Source: Colwellia sp. 20A7 (GTDB lineage Bacteria; Pseudomonadota; Gammaproteobacteria; Enterobacterales; Alteromonadaceae). Taken from it: a stretch of DNA of 64,000 bases. The position numbers and the translations under genes are program-made. Position 1 is the stretch's first letter, and each line of letters opens with the position of its first letter. The stretch spans positions 2,356,001 to 2,420,000 of the forward strand of contig NZ_CP047130.1 in assembly GCF_009832865.1 (NCBI RefSeq), given 5' to 3'. A model generated the notes under the pieces. The model searched no databases, had not been told where the DNA came from, and was given only the letters and a program-made list of their open reading frames with translations. Of this stretch, positions 1-9,849 are shown one piece after another.

Positions 1-1
1 T

Positions 2-3000
2 TTTACCCTAAGCGAAATAGAAAAAAACTACCGCAATGCAGGCTCTGAAACGTCAAAATTTTTAGGGATAGATAAATATCGTCAAGTTATTCAAAATTTA
101 CGCAGTGGCCGTAAGCACAAAGAAATAAGAATACTGCAAAATCGCTTTTCTTTTAGTGAACAAGCGTGCCCGCACATTGATAAAGTGATTAATGGCACAA
201 TTGAAAAAAACCTAGACTTTGAAGCCGTTAAGCGAATGCTAGTCGCCATTGCCAGCGATCATCTTGCCCGAAATACTACCGATGAAAAAGAGCAACTGAG
301 TTTAAATAAAGCCGATATTACTAACTGGCTTGCAGATATTCAGGCCAGTCGCGCAATTAAAAAAGTCGCCGATAAAATATCTGTTTGGCAAAATGATTTT
401 AGCGCCTTTGCTAGCTTAGTGAATAAGTTACAGCACCTACATGCTGAAATTATCGCGCATCAAACACGCCTAGAATTAAAGCAACAGCAGCGAGACGAAC
501 TTAAAAAAAGTAGTATTGCAACGCGCAGCACATTAGAGAACGAATTAGCCAATATAACCGAACAACATCAAAAAGCCTTGTTTGATCTTATTGCAAAAAT
601 TGAAGCTGATTTAAGTAAAATTGATTTACTTGATGAAGACAAACTTAAGTACGATGATGACGATGCCAGTAGTTATCAAATTAAAGCCGATCAAGCCTCA
701 GCCATTCAAGCTGAACTTAATGAAGTGATTGCCGTTATTGATGCCTTTGAAGGTAATATCAGTAAAATAGGGCAAAAATTTGATAAACTCATTCAACAAA
801 TTGAAGTTGAAAAACTTAAAGGCATTAACCGTAATAAAGAGAAAGCGGCGTTAATTACCTCCGAGGCTAATCAACAATTAACCCATATTAACGAAGTATT
901 TCACCAGCAAGAACATGCGCTTAATGCCCAATTACATAAAGAAGAGCTTAAGCTGCAAAAAGATTCTCAAAAAATACAATATCAATTTGATACGGCTAAA
1001 CAACAACTTGATCAGCCAACTATTTCTGCCGAATTAATGGCTGATATAGCGCGAAATACTGATGCATTATCACATTCACAACAAAACTATAACGAACTGG
1101 TTCAGCAAGAGTCTGCGTTACAAAAGCAGCAATACCAATTAGAAAAACAACAAAACCAATACTTGGCTGACCGTAGCGAAATTAACCGTTATTTAGAGCA
1201 ACTTCGTCAAGACTATCATCAAGTTGAATTACAATTACTGCCACAAGCTGACTCTTTACATCACTACCTTATAAATGAACCGCAAGCGGCTAATTGGCAA
1301 GACAACATTGGTCGTTTATTAACGACGGATCAATTATCACGCACTGATTTAACCCCACAATGGCTAGAGAATAACGATAGTAGCATTCCTCCCAGCCTTT
1401 ATGGTTTATCTATTGATTTACAACAATTGCCTTGTGACGATTCTTTGTTTTTAGACGAAGCTCAGCTACGTGAAAAACGACAAGGGATTGAAAGCAAGAT
1501 AGAAACGCAAACGGATAAAATTTCACAGTTAGATAATCAACTTAAATTAATCGTTAAAGAGATTACTCAACTGAAAATTGAAGTGACAACACACGGGCAA
1601 AGTTTAAGTCAGCAAAAGTTAACTTTAGGCCAATTAAACACACAACAAGAAAGCTTAATCGTTAAAAAACAATTAGCGATAAAAGCGCACAGCGCAAATA
1701 TTGAAGAACAATTACAACAGTTTACTCAACAAATAAAAGCGCTCGAGAAAAAACAACACAGCTTTGAAGAAAACAAAGCAGAGCAATTGCATGAACTGAC
1801 TAATGATAAATTAGAAAAGTCGATGGTGGTGGAAAGTGATCGAGATAATCAACTAACGCTATTAACAGAACAACACACAGCTCTTCTTAGCAACACCAAG
1901 CAACGTTTAACAGATCTTAAAAAACAGCAAGCAAGTGATATAGAACATTTAGATCCTGATGGTGAAATAGATAAAAGCATTGCTAAGCGCAGGCTATTAG
2001 AGCAAAACTTACAGGAATGTTCATTATTCGCGCAAAAGGCCCGAGATTACAAAAGCTTTATGACAGAACGTTATTGTTATCGTGATGCTTTAGCTGAAGA
2101 GAATCAAAATAGAAAAATTGTTAAACGTAATTTAGAATCAAATTATGAAGATAGTCGTATTGAGTTAACAACAAAAATTAATGATTTAAAACAGTTAATA
2201 AGAAAAAACAACGTAGAAAAACAAGCAACTGATGATTTATTGGTACAACTCAACGATAACAAACGCTTATGCGAAATGTCAGCGATTACTTGTGAATTTT
2301 CAGCACAAGAGCCATCAAACCAAGCTGATTTAACCGTAAACTTTTGTCATGACTATCATCAACAGTTTAAAGCAATTGAAAAACGATTAACGAGTCAGTT
2401 AACGACATTTAGTGAACGCTTTAGAAAAGATCACTCAGGTAGTGAGCTTTTTGAAAACTGGCAAAAACTATTACATGACAACGATAACTTTACAGGGGCT
2501 AAATCACTCTTTAAATATCGTGAGCCCATTAGCGAGTTACTTAACAGTGCTGAGCAAAAACAGCAAAGTACTTATCAGCTAGTGACCGTTAATGCCACGA
2601 TGATTAATGAGTTTTATCAACACATTGAAAACTTTGGCCGTAATATAAAACGCATTGGTAAATTGTTATCAACCAAGGTTACCGCATTAGCGCATTTTGA
2701 AGCTTTAGCTGACATTAATGTAACCACAGTAATGAAACAAGAAGAGTTAGATTACTGGGGGCCGTTACAAAAATTTGCTGAAGTGTTTGAACTGTATAAA
2801 GATCAATTACGTGATGGTATTGGCGAAGTGCCTGATGATTTAGTGTTTGCGATGCAGAAACTGGCAAATTACTTACCGAACGAAGGTTTTGTGTTAGCCC
2901 ATAATAATTTGTTTGATTTAGAATTTACCATTGTCGAAAAAGGCCAAGTAAAACAAGCGCGTAATGCTAAACAACTTAAAAAAGTGAGTTCAACCGGCTT

Positions 3001-3418
3001 ATCTTATTTAGCCATGTTGTCTTTATTTGCCGGTTTGTTAGCAATGTTACGTGGCGACAGTAAACATCCTAGCCAAATAATTTTGCCTGTAGATGAGCTA
3101 GGTGAGCTTGCGGCTGAAAATATTGACCTGTTATTACAGATGTTTAATGATAACCATATCAGTATGTTGTCTGCTTCTCCGTCAACCGATCGCCATATTT
3201 TATCTTTGTATCATCGTCATTATAAATTAAAAGATAACAAAATTTACCACGCCGATATTCCGCAATCGCGTTTAGACGAGTTATTAGCGCAACGTAACAA
3301 AATACCAACGAATACCGACATAAATACAGACGTGAATACAGCCACGAATGTTTTAGAAAGTAGCGAAGATAAAATCACACCCGATAGTACACAAGCATCA
3401 GCAGGGGAGTTAAGTTAA
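2..3418 (+). CDS. jetC: SMC/MukB-like ATPase of a Wadjet (JetC/MksB) system, 5' end outside window
   Basis: Open from the left edge in this frame, so the Walker A N-terminus lies upstream and the first in-window start (GTG at 185) is not the real one. Most of the visible protein is Gln/Lys/Glu-rich coiled coil. The C-terminal head shows an ABC signature-like stretch (SSTGLSYLAMLSLFAGLL, about nt 2986-3040) and a Walker B run (ILPVDELGEL, about nt 3080-3110), as in MukB/MksB proteins. In this family the SMC dimer extrudes DNA loops and, with the TOPRIM subunit, restricts circular plasmids. The stop overlaps the next ATG by one base, indicating translational coupling. The Wadjet assignment rests on the three genes that follow; a standalone MukBEF would lack the fourth. 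Confidence 0.8.
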   Translation, partial: FTLSEIEKNYRNAGSETSKFLGIDKYRQVIQNLRSGRKHKEIRILQNRFSFSEQACPHIDKVINGTIEKNLDFEAVKRMLVAIASDHLARNTTDEKEQLSLNKADITNWLADIQASRAIKKVADKISVWQNDFSAFASLVNKLQHLHAEIIAHQTRLELKQQQRDELKKSSIATRSTLENELANITEQHQKALFDLIAKIEADLSKIDLLDEDKLKYDDDDASSYQIKADQASAIQAELNEVIAVIDAFEGNISKIGQKFDKLIQQIEVEKLKGINRNKEKAALITSEANQQLTHINEVFHQQEHALNAQLHKEELKLQKDSQKIQYQFDTAKQQLDQPTISAELMADIARNTDALSHSQQNYNELVQQESALQKQQYQLEKQQNQYLADRSEINRYLEQLRQDYHQVELQLLPQADSLHHYLINEPQAANWQDNIGRLLTTDQLSRTDLTPQWLENNDSSIPPSLYGLSIDLQQLPCDDSLFLDEAQLREKRQGIESKIETQTDKISQLDNQLKLIVKEITQLKIEVTTHGQSLSQQKLTLGQLNTQQESLIVKKQLAIKAHSANIEEQLQQFTQQIKALEKKQHSFEENKAEQLHELTNDKLEKSMVVESDRDNQLTLLTEQHTALLSNTKQRLTDLKKQQASDIEHLDPDGEIDKSIAKRRLLEQNLQECSLFAQKARDYKSFMTERYCYRDALAEENQNRKIVKRNLESNYEDSRIELTTKINDLKQLIRKNNVEKQATDDLLVQLNDNKRLCEMSAITCEFSAQEPSNQADLTVNFCHDYHQQFKAIEKRLTSQLTTFSERFRKDHSGSELFENWQKLLHDNDNFTGAKSLFKYREPISELLNSAEQKQQSTYQLVTVNATMINEFYQHIENFGRNIKRIGKLLSTKVTALAHFEALADINVTTVMKQEELDYWGPLQKFAEVFELYKDQLRDGIGEVPDDLVFAMQKLANYLPNEGFVLAHNNLFDLEFTIVEKGQVKQARNAKQLKKVSSTGLSYLAMLSLFAGLLAMLRGDSKHPSQIILPVDELGELAAENIDLLLQMFNDNHISMLSASPSTDRHILSLYHRHYKLKDNKIYHADIPQSRLDELLAQRNKIPTNTDINTDVNTATNVLESSEDKITPDSTQASAGELS

Positions 3419-4041
3419 TGTTTAAACAAAGTATTCAAAAACTGCTCTGCGGTGCGGTAATTTGTCAAACCGCTTATGAAGCTGAGTATTTGTATTTAAA
3501 AGCAGAAAGTCATAATGATAAAGTGAATGATTTTTTATCTAACCTCGATAGAAAACTGACTTATCTTGACAGTGCGGATGCCTATTATTGTACCTTCAAT
3601 CAAGTTGATGAAAGTAATCACAGTGAACTGAGTAGTTTATTCAGTGAAATGCGTGGCACTTTTAGACCTTTGGTTGAATTTTTAGATTTGCTGCTCACCG
3701 CAACCCAAGCCGATTTGCCGATTAGAGCTAAATCAGTGATTAATATCAATGAGTTATTTGAACCCTTTGAGCATGATCAAACACTGAGCGAGCAGCTTAA
3801 TCGGTTAACCTCGATAAAGCCTTTTAAAACCAATAAAACTGAAACACGCGAGCAATTAGTCACTATTTTTCAAAAACTTGAAGAAATGAATTACTTCGTT
3901 CGTAAAAACTCAGGTAGTAGTCGATATTATGCAACGGCGCGTTTTGACTTAATTTATTTACTCATTGAGTTTTTAAATGATGCCGAGCTAGTAAGCTTAC
4001 CTGAACAAGAAAAAAGCCAGCAAGATGAGTTGTTATTTTAA
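3418..4041 (+). CDS. jetB: MukE/MksE-like (JetB) condensin subunit
   Basis: A 207-residue protein whose ATG overlaps the stop of the SMC gene. Size, position between an SMC gene and a kleisin-like gene, and a mostly helical sequence ending in a winged-helix-like segment (TREQLVTIFQKLEEMNYFV, then a strand-like SGSSRYYAT turn) fit the MukE/MksE family, which dimerises on the kleisin. I see no catalytic motif and expect none. Sequence recognition is weak, so the call is mainly contextual. Confidence 0.65.
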   Translation: MFKQSIQKLLCGAVICQTAYEAEYLYLKAESHNDKVNDFLSNLDRKLTYLDSADAYYCTFNQVDESNHSELSSLFSEMRGTFRPLVEFLDLLLTATQADLPIRAKSVININELFEPFEHDQTLSEQLNRLTSIKPFKTNKTETREQLVTIFQKLEEMNYFVRKNSGSSRYYATARFDLIYLLIEFLNDAELVSLPEQEKSQQDELLF

Positions 4042-4123
4042 TGATTTCTTTAATTAGTTTAATTGATAGTGTTAATAAAAACGCAAATAAAACGTTAAAT
4101 AATCGCCTTATAGGTGACTTGTA

Positions 4124-5410
4124 ATGGCAGGTTTTGATTCTAATCAAGTGGCCAGTTTACTGAGACAAATTGGCGCGTACAACGACTTACTTGCTAGTGC
4201 CTATGTTTATGGTTCAATTGCAAGTGACGAGCAAGATGCGAACACCATTAGTTTATTACATAAATCTGGCTTGATCCGACCCGATGACTCTCCTGGTGAA
4301 TATCGAGTAACCACTGATCTTAAACGCATGCTAAACCGACTCATGCGCAAGCAAAGCAGCTATCGACAATTGACCGACATGGGTAAAGTTATTGATGCTA
4401 TTGAAGAAGTAGTAAAAGATTATCAATTAGCAACATTGGCGAAAGAGCAAGAAGATGCTGAATATTACTTAGACCAACTTGATGATTTACTTTATGAAAC
4501 CAAAGACAGTTTAAATAATAATTTAGACACCATGCATTTTGCCATTGTTAGTCAGTTTGGTTTTGTGACCAGTCTGTCTAATAAAATACGTCAAAATGAA
4601 CGCTATTTGTCGCATGCACAAAAACTGCTAAATGAACTACAACAAATTGATCCACATGATTGTTATGAGTGGTTAGATTGGGCTTGTCCTAATGAGTTTG
4701 CGCGTAAAATATCAAGTTTTGTTTATTGGTATAACCAAATATTACCAAAGCTGCGTTTGATTATTGATAACATGCGCATTAGCTTATTCCGTTTACGTCG
4801 AGATGAGAAACAAGCCAGCCAATTACGTAACATGGCTCGTTTTTTAAGAAAGCATCCTGAATTTGATCTTGATGAGCATTTATTTGAGCTACCAAACTTA
4901 CCTGAAAACCTCAAGTATTCGCCATCCATGCCACTAAAAAGTTATGTTGATACGAAACAAACGGATATTGAGCAGCCATTACTAGAATTAGTACATTCAT
5001 TACGTAAGCAAGCGGTTGTTACGCCATTAAAGGCAAGAACAACCAGCGAAGTGAGTGTTGATGCGATAGAAAAACTTGCCGCTGAAGAAGACTTTTTTGA
5101 ACAACAAACAGAGTTATTGTTTGAACATGTGATTATTAATAATACGCCGGTTTCGGCATTGAGCTATTATCAAACATATCAAAATAATTGGCTTGAACAA
5201 TCACAAACTATTGCGCCAAAGGCCTGGATAGAACTGGTGTTTAGTTGTTACTGTAAGTTAACTAGTGCGCAACAAAATGCCCTTAATATCAAAATGAAAG
5301 GCGTTGCCGTTAGCGGCACTACGGATAATTACCGTTATAGTGATGTGGTTATTGACTTGAAAGCAGAGTTAAAACCAGAGCTAAAACCTGACCTAGAAAC
5401 GCATGCGTAA
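4124..5410 (+). CDS. jetA: MukF/MksF-like kleisin (JetA)
   Basis: A 428-residue, largely helical protein. The N-terminus (about residues 1-75) looks like a winged-helix dimerisation domain ending in a strand-turn-strand wing (GLIRPDDSPGEYRVT). It is followed by a long helical middle with heptad-like Leu spacing, then a C-terminal part that would contact the SMC head. This is the usual shape of MukF/MksF kleisins, which bridge the two ATPase heads and carry the MukE-type dimers. It starts 82 bases after the previous gene and ends 88 bases before the TOPRIM gene, all on one strand. Loop-extruding condensin role inferred from family and context. Confidence 0.65.
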   Translation: MAGFDSNQVASLLRQIGAYNDLLASAYVYGSIASDEQDANTISLLHKSGLIRPDDSPGEYRVTTDLKRMLNRLMRKQSSYRQLTDMGKVIDAIEEVVKDYQLATLAKEQEDAEYYLDQLDDLLYETKDSLNNNLDTMHFAIVSQFGFVTSLSNKIRQNERYLSHAQKLLNELQQIDPHDCYEWLDWACPNEFARKISSFVYWYNQILPKLRLIIDNMRISLFRLRRDEKQASQLRNMARFLRKHPEFDLDEHLFELPNLPENLKYSPSMPLKSYVDTKQTDIEQPLLELVHSLRKQAVVTPLKARTTSEVSVDAIEKLAAEEDFFEQQTELLFEHVIINNTPVSALSYYQTYQNNWLEQSQTIAPKAWIELVFSCYCKLTSAQQNALNIKMKGVAVSGTTDNYRYSDVVIDLKAELKPELKPDLETHA

Positions 5411-5498
5411 CTGACGTGAACTACCGTAACTTAACATAAAAGAACGTAAAAGTTACCATTAAACATATAGTTGCTTAGACTGTTAAGTAGGTAAAAAA

Positions 5499-6404
5499 AT
5501 GAATAAATCGCTTTATAATTTTACTCAAGACAAACTACAAAAGCATAGGCAAGGCGGTAGAATAAAAAATACCGCTTTGGCTACAAAGTTATACAGCGAG
5601 CATAATTTTGGTCACCTTGATTTAAGTAAAAGTCACTTAAGTTTTAGTCTTGATGATATTTTAGCGCTAAGTAAACGCATACAAAAAATACTTAATGTTG
5701 ATATAAGGCACGATGCTTACCCAGAGCAACAAAGTAGAAATATTAACGCCAGTAATAATCGCAATGAAAAAATCAATAGCTTGCCTGTTAGTAAAGATTT
5801 CATATTAATTAATAGCTTATCCGATATAAAAGTAAATCAAACCAGTCTTCAATTATCCCCTTTAACGTCATTAGGTATTTATGTTAAAGCCGACGATATT
5901 CTATCGATTGAGCATAAAGCTATTGTTTTTGTCGAAAATCTTGCTGTTATGGCAAGTTTATCGACATTAAATTTAACCTCGATTCATGAGGAACTAGTGG
6001 ATGCATTGTGGGTGTATCGAGGCGATATTAAAAAACAGCAAAGTACGAGTACGGCTTATCAATTTTTTCGCCGTTTTAACCATCACCAGCGGATCTGTTT
6101 TAGTGATGTAGACCCAAAAGGCATTGAAATTGCGCTAACAAGTCAAGCCGACTACTGGTTAACAATTAAGAATATTGAAGACTTCAAGCAAGTCGTTGAA
6201 AGGCTTGAAGGCAGCGAAGAAGAATGGTTTAAGCAGGGCGCTTCTATTCAATTTTTACAAAATAAGTACATAAAAGCACACAGCCAACTTCAGCATAAAC
6301 CCACGTGGCAGCCCATATTTTCAGTAACATCTAGCTTACAAAAAACACTTAAACAAGAACATATCATTACGCATAATATGGCTTTAACACTGTTAGAACT
6401 CTAG
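5499..6404 (+). CDS. jetD: TOPRIM nuclease subunit of the Wadjet system (JetD/MksG-like)
   Basis: A 301-residue protein. The C-terminal half carries a TOPRIM-like pattern: a glutamate after a hydrophobic strand (AIVFVENLAV, Glu146), then a WVYRGDI segment (about 171-177) and a DxD after another strand (RICFSDVDPKG, Asp203/Asp205). This matches JetD/MksG nucleases that cut plasmid DNA once the SMC complex has extruded it. The N-terminal ~130 residues lack a recognised domain and the protein is shorter than typical JetD (about 380 residues), so it may belong to a divergent JetD subfamily. Its presence separates this operon from housekeeping MukBEF. Confidence 0.75.
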   Translation: MNKSLYNFTQDKLQKHRQGGRIKNTALATKLYSEHNFGHLDLSKSHLSFSLDDILALSKRIQKILNVDIRHDAYPEQQSRNINASNNRNEKINSLPVSKDFILINSLSDIKVNQTSLQLSPLTSLGIYVKADDILSIEHKAIVFVENLAVMASLSTLNLTSIHEELVDALWVYRGDIKKQQSTSTAYQFFRRFNHHQRICFSDVDPKGIEIALTSQADYWLTIKNIEDFKQVVERLEGSEEEWFKQGASIQFLQNKYIKAHSQLQHKPTWQPIFSVTSSLQKTLKQEHIITHNMALTLLEL

Positions 6405-6421
6405 TAATACCAATTTATAAG

Positions 6422-7360
6422 TTAAAAAGGTAGTGCTTTGGCGGCTTTTGTTTTCGCTTTTTCATCGCGCATATCATAATTTTTGGTGGTTTCAACAGAG
6501 GTGTGGCCCATTAAATCTTGCACTAAAAATACGTCTTCCCCATTTTCTAACAGCTTTGTTGCGAATGTTCTGCGTAAATCATGGGGTGTTAAGCGTTGTA
6601 AACCGGCTTCTTTATAGCGACGAATAACCACATCGTAAATTGTTTGTCCCGAAATAGGCTGATTTATCAGACGATTACCTTTTCTTGCCCTTAAGAATAA
6701 AGGTCCGGGTGCTAAGCCTCGTTCATCTAACCAGGTATCAATAATTTCTAAATTTCGATCGTGCAGGGCATTGATACGTTCTTTATTTCCTTTTCCCATC
6801 ACTTTGATCGAGCCTTCTTTAACATTTAAATCAGACAACATAAGGCTAGCGGCTTCGTGTCTACGTAAACCTGCGCCATAAACTAGAGCAATAACCGCTG
6901 CATCGCGCATCGCAATAACACCTTCTTGTGCCATGCAATAATCAATTAAGGTGTTGAGTTCTTCAAGATCTAATGCACGACCTTTGATACTACGCGTACC
7001 TTTAAAACGTTTTATCTCTTTTATGTGCTGATATGTTTCAACGGATAATAACTGCTTGCGCCACGCCTCTTTTGCGACACCTTTAAGCGCTGAAAGATAA
7101 ACATTAATCGTGGCAGGGGACTTTCCTTCATTAGATAAATCTGACAATAACATTAATACATTTTCATAATGTAATTGTGACCAATCATAATCTTGATGTC
7201 GTTCATGCTTACCAAATCGAAAGGCAATAATATTCAGCAGCGATTTTATTGTGACTCGACTTTGTTTAGACTGTAAAGAAAGTAAATAAATGTCTGAGGC
7301 TGTTTGTGTACTAAAAAGTTTATGACTCATAAACATTCCTAAAATAATGATAACTAACAA
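6422..7360 (-). CDS. tyrosine recombinase / site-specific integrase
   Basis: A 312-residue protein with an N-terminal SAM-like core-binding domain and a C-terminal catalytic domain. Catalytic signatures are visible: first Arg in YGAGLRRHEAASL, HDLRRTFAT (HxxR), GHTSVETTKNYD (His and nucleophilic Tyr). Length and layout resemble XerC/D-like integrases of islands rather than IntI: no extra helix insert typical of integron integrases is evident. It converges on the defence operon, with only 17 bases between the two stop codons, and its 5' side opens onto about 270 bases without genes. Likely the integrase of a genomic island carrying the Wadjet operon (inference; no att repeats were identified). 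Confidence 0.9.
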   Translation of the reverse strand: MLVIIILGMFMSHKLFSTQTASDIYLLSLQSKQSRVTIKSLLNIIAFRFGKHERHQDYDWSQLHYENVLMLLSDLSNEGKSPATINVYLSALKGVAKEAWRKQLLSVETYQHIKEIKRFKGTRSIKGRALDLEELNTLIDYCMAQEGVIAMRDAAVIALVYGAGLRRHEAASLMLSDLNVKEGSIKVMGKGNKERINALHDRNLEIIDTWLDERGLAPGPLFLRARKGNRLINQPISGQTIYDVVIRRYKEAGLQRLTPHDLRRTFATKLLENGEDVFLVQDLMGHTSVETTKNYDMRDEKAKTKAAKALPF

Positions 7361-7633
7361 TTGTGCGGATATTAATAAAAACTATAAAGGTGATCATATC
7401 ATAGGTAGCTGTATATATTTACAGTATATTTTGATTTAGGGGTTTTGTGCCCATCCCCTCGAAATCGGCATTAGCCTTCTTTTTTGTTGGCTAGTTCTTC
7501 ATTAAGAATTGAATAAACAGTAAACTCCCTTAGCTTTTTCTTCTACATTCAAAATAAATGGCTTAAGTTAATAAAAAAACGACCGATAACCTGTTAAACC
7601 AAGTTTATAAATAACGTTCAAAAGGAAGAGAAC

Positions 7634-8365
7634 ATGAAACCTATTACGTCAGCATCAACTCCAATACTTACTTCAATGAACTCGCCTACACAAGCACAAC
7701 AAATTAATAGTATGCAAGTAAGCCCGTCAAAGACACAAAGTATTCCCCATACCTCTAACGATACGATAGCAACTTCATCACAACAAAGTGCGGCAACTAT
7801 TAAAGTAGAAACAAATCAACTTACTGCTGATGAAAAAGTAGCTTTAAAGAAAGATCTTAAAGAAATAGCTGACTTTTGGGAAAAAAAAGAAACTTCTGCT
7901 GCTGACATGGTCTCTGAAACGCAGCGTATTTTAGCGGAGGTGGCAAAAGAGCAGCCCAACTTACTTAATAAAAAATTTGATTTTACCAACACAGGCGACG
8001 AAATAGATGTCATTGATCATGATCTAACACAAGAAGAATATAACTACTTAAAAGCCAAACTTAACGCTAGTGATAAATTGATTGAAGCAACTGATTTTTT
8101 AAATGTTGCCGCAGCGACTAATAAAACACAGACACAAGCACCAGGAAATAATAAATTATATACCAAAGAAGACGTTGTTGGCCGAATTCATGTCATGGAC
8201 GTAATTGAACAAGCTGAAAAAATGTCTGCTGAAAGAGTCAGAATCACTGAAGAAAATGTTGTTATGAAACCCAATGATTCAAGATCTATGTTCAGCGAGG
8301 AAGTCCACCTTAACGCGCTTGATATTGTAATGGGGGTGAGTATTTCCTTTAACGTTAAAGTTTAA
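7634..8365 (+). CDS. hypothetical protein, low-complexity N-terminus
   Basis: I do not recognise this 243-residue protein. It starts at an ATG behind a good Shine-Dalgarno (AAAGGAAGAG). The first ~60 residues are rich in Ser, Thr, Gln and Pro (disordered); the middle is acidic and helical (DEKVALKKDLKEIADFWEKK); the end is hydrophobic and strand-like (DIVMGVSISFNVKV). No signal peptide, membrane segment or catalytic motif is visible. It stands alone, about 270 bases from the integrase start, with no partner gene downstream. Confidence 0.7.
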   Translation: MKPITSASTPILTSMNSPTQAQQINSMQVSPSKTQSIPHTSNDTIATSSQQSAATIKVETNQLTADEKVALKKDLKEIADFWEKKETSAADMVSETQRILAEVAKEQPNLLNKKFDFTNTGDEIDVIDHDLTQEEYNYLKAKLNASDKLIEATDFLNVAAATNKTQTQAPGNNKLYTKEDVVGRIHVMDVIEQAEKMSAERVRITEENVVMKPNDSRSMFSEEVHLNALDIVMGVSISFNVKV

Positions 8366-9093
8366 GCATGTAAATCTCATTATTGAAATTTAACTAATTT
8401 TATATGAAAATGACTACAATAGTTGCCGAGAGAAATAAATTTACTGCCTGAAGTTAAGTGCGATAGCATTGAAAAGTAGGGCGTTTATACAACCTGACTT
8501 ATTTATGCCCGATCATACTTATGCTGATCTAAGCTAAACTAAACGAGTAGGGCATTTAGAAGCAAATTATTCTAATAACAATATAAAGCACGCTTAATTG
8601 TTTAAATAATAACTAAAAGTTAGTTTATAAACATTGTACAGCCAATTTTAATGAAACCTGTGCTAAAAAACAAAGGTGCTGATACATAGGTGATTACTTA
8701 GGTATTTGTCAGAGATTTTGCCTCTCAAAAAATTAAGGCCAGTAATGAAGAGTATTTTGATAAGTGGCAAAGAGAAGAATTTAGGGGAAAAATAGCACTC
8801 GTAGTCCAAGTACATCAGCACTTAATAGCACTGGCTCTTGTTAATTTTTCAGTCTCAATGGTCACGAAATCAGTTTTTCGTGCAAAAAAAACAATAAAAA
8901 AATAACGTAAACCATTGATTAATAGATTTAATTAACCAATAAAGCATCTTCTAAACGCATAAAATTATAACTTATTAAAATACATATTTTAAAAGGTTAT
9001 ATATGTCAGGTTTTGACTACCAATTTACGGCTAACTTTTAACATTCTACTACTTTTATGTTTGATATATAAAGAAAAATTTAATAATTTTGTT
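8366..9093. other. intergenic stretch, no supported gene
   Basis: About 730 bases without a convincing gene. On the plus strand there is an open frame of about 65 codons (roughly 8700-8905) that begins after a TAG and has no ATG/GTG start or ribosome site near its beginning; it may be the tail of a decayed gene. The rest is AT-rich with stops in all frames. Confidence 0.5.
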
Positions 9094-9698
9094 TTAATCT
9101 TTTAATGTTTCACCATATTCACTAAGTGCTGTATAGAATTCCGAGCTTGCTTTTTGTGCATCTTCTTTAAATTCTTGAGCCTCTTTTAGAGTGATCACTG
9201 AGTTCTCATCATGAATTAAATCCACAGCTTTAGTCTGGAATTTTCTTATTACATTTTCATGTTTTAATATTGCTGATTCAGCCTCTGTTATTCCTAACAT
9301 TTTTATTTTTGAAAGGGCTCTACCTTTATTTTTATACTTTTCGTTGAGAGTTTCCATTGCAGGAGAAAATCTATCCTTATCTATTGCTACAGCTGATTTA
9401 GAGTTATCCCTATGGACTAGTATATTCCCTAAAGGGTGCGAGACTAATTCGTCCGCAGCATTAAAATACTCTTCTATTATTTCAGCTATATCGTTTATTA
9501 TTTTTGATTTATTTTCAAAAATAGCAATCCTTATGTCTTTTTTTTGATTCAACTCAACTATTTTCAAATCTTTTTTAGCATTGTTGTATGCAATTCTTAA
9601 AGCGACAAACCCAGTCACAAAACTTGGGATAGCATTTTTATTAGGTTATCTACAACAGGAACCCATTCATTAGCTGTTTGTATTATTTCTTGAGGCAT
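9094..9698 (-). pseudogene. small hypothetical protein gene with a -1 frameshift near its start
   Basis: The main frame (9618 down to 9094, 174 residues, GTG start) is a helical protein of unknown function. An ATG at 9698 with a coherent N-terminus (MPQEIIQTANEWVPVVDNL...) runs into TGA at 9617-9615, overlapping that GTG. Adding one A to the A5 run near 9640-9644 would join the two frames and give NAIPSFVTGFVALRIAY, a plausible membrane-proximal segment. The simplest reading is a single-base deletion in a homopolymer (mutation or sequencing error). Alternatively the GTGA overlap is genuine translational coupling of a 27-residue leader and the main ORF. Family not recognised. Confidence 0.55.
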
Positions 9699-9756
9699 TT
9701 AAGATCCTTTTTTAGTTAAAGAGTGGTCAATTAATAGTTCGGGTACCAGAAAAACA

Positions 9757-9787
9757 TCAATAAAAAGCACCCACAAGTGAGTGCTTT
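9757..9787 (-). terminator. hairpin plus U-tract downstream of the small peptide ORF
   Basis: On the minus strand AAAGCAC-x-CAC-loop-GTG-x-GTGCTTT folds with one internal mismatch and is followed by TTTTTATT. It lies about 60 bases past the stop of the 23-residue ORF and ahead of the next minus-strand gene, so it would end that short transcript. Confidence 0.6.
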
Positions 9788-9849
9788 ATAGTATTATAAA
9801 TAAAAATAATTAGCTTAGTGTATATAATCCGCCAAGATTTCTAAGCTTT

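Noticed and set aside
6422..7360. Possible IntI integrase
   Set aside because: XerC/D-like layout, no attC or attI beside it, nearly 50 kb from the array.
8700..8905. 65-codon open frame in the 8.4-9.1 kb gap
   Set aside because: Begins after a stop with no usable start codon or ribosome site; at most a gene remnant.
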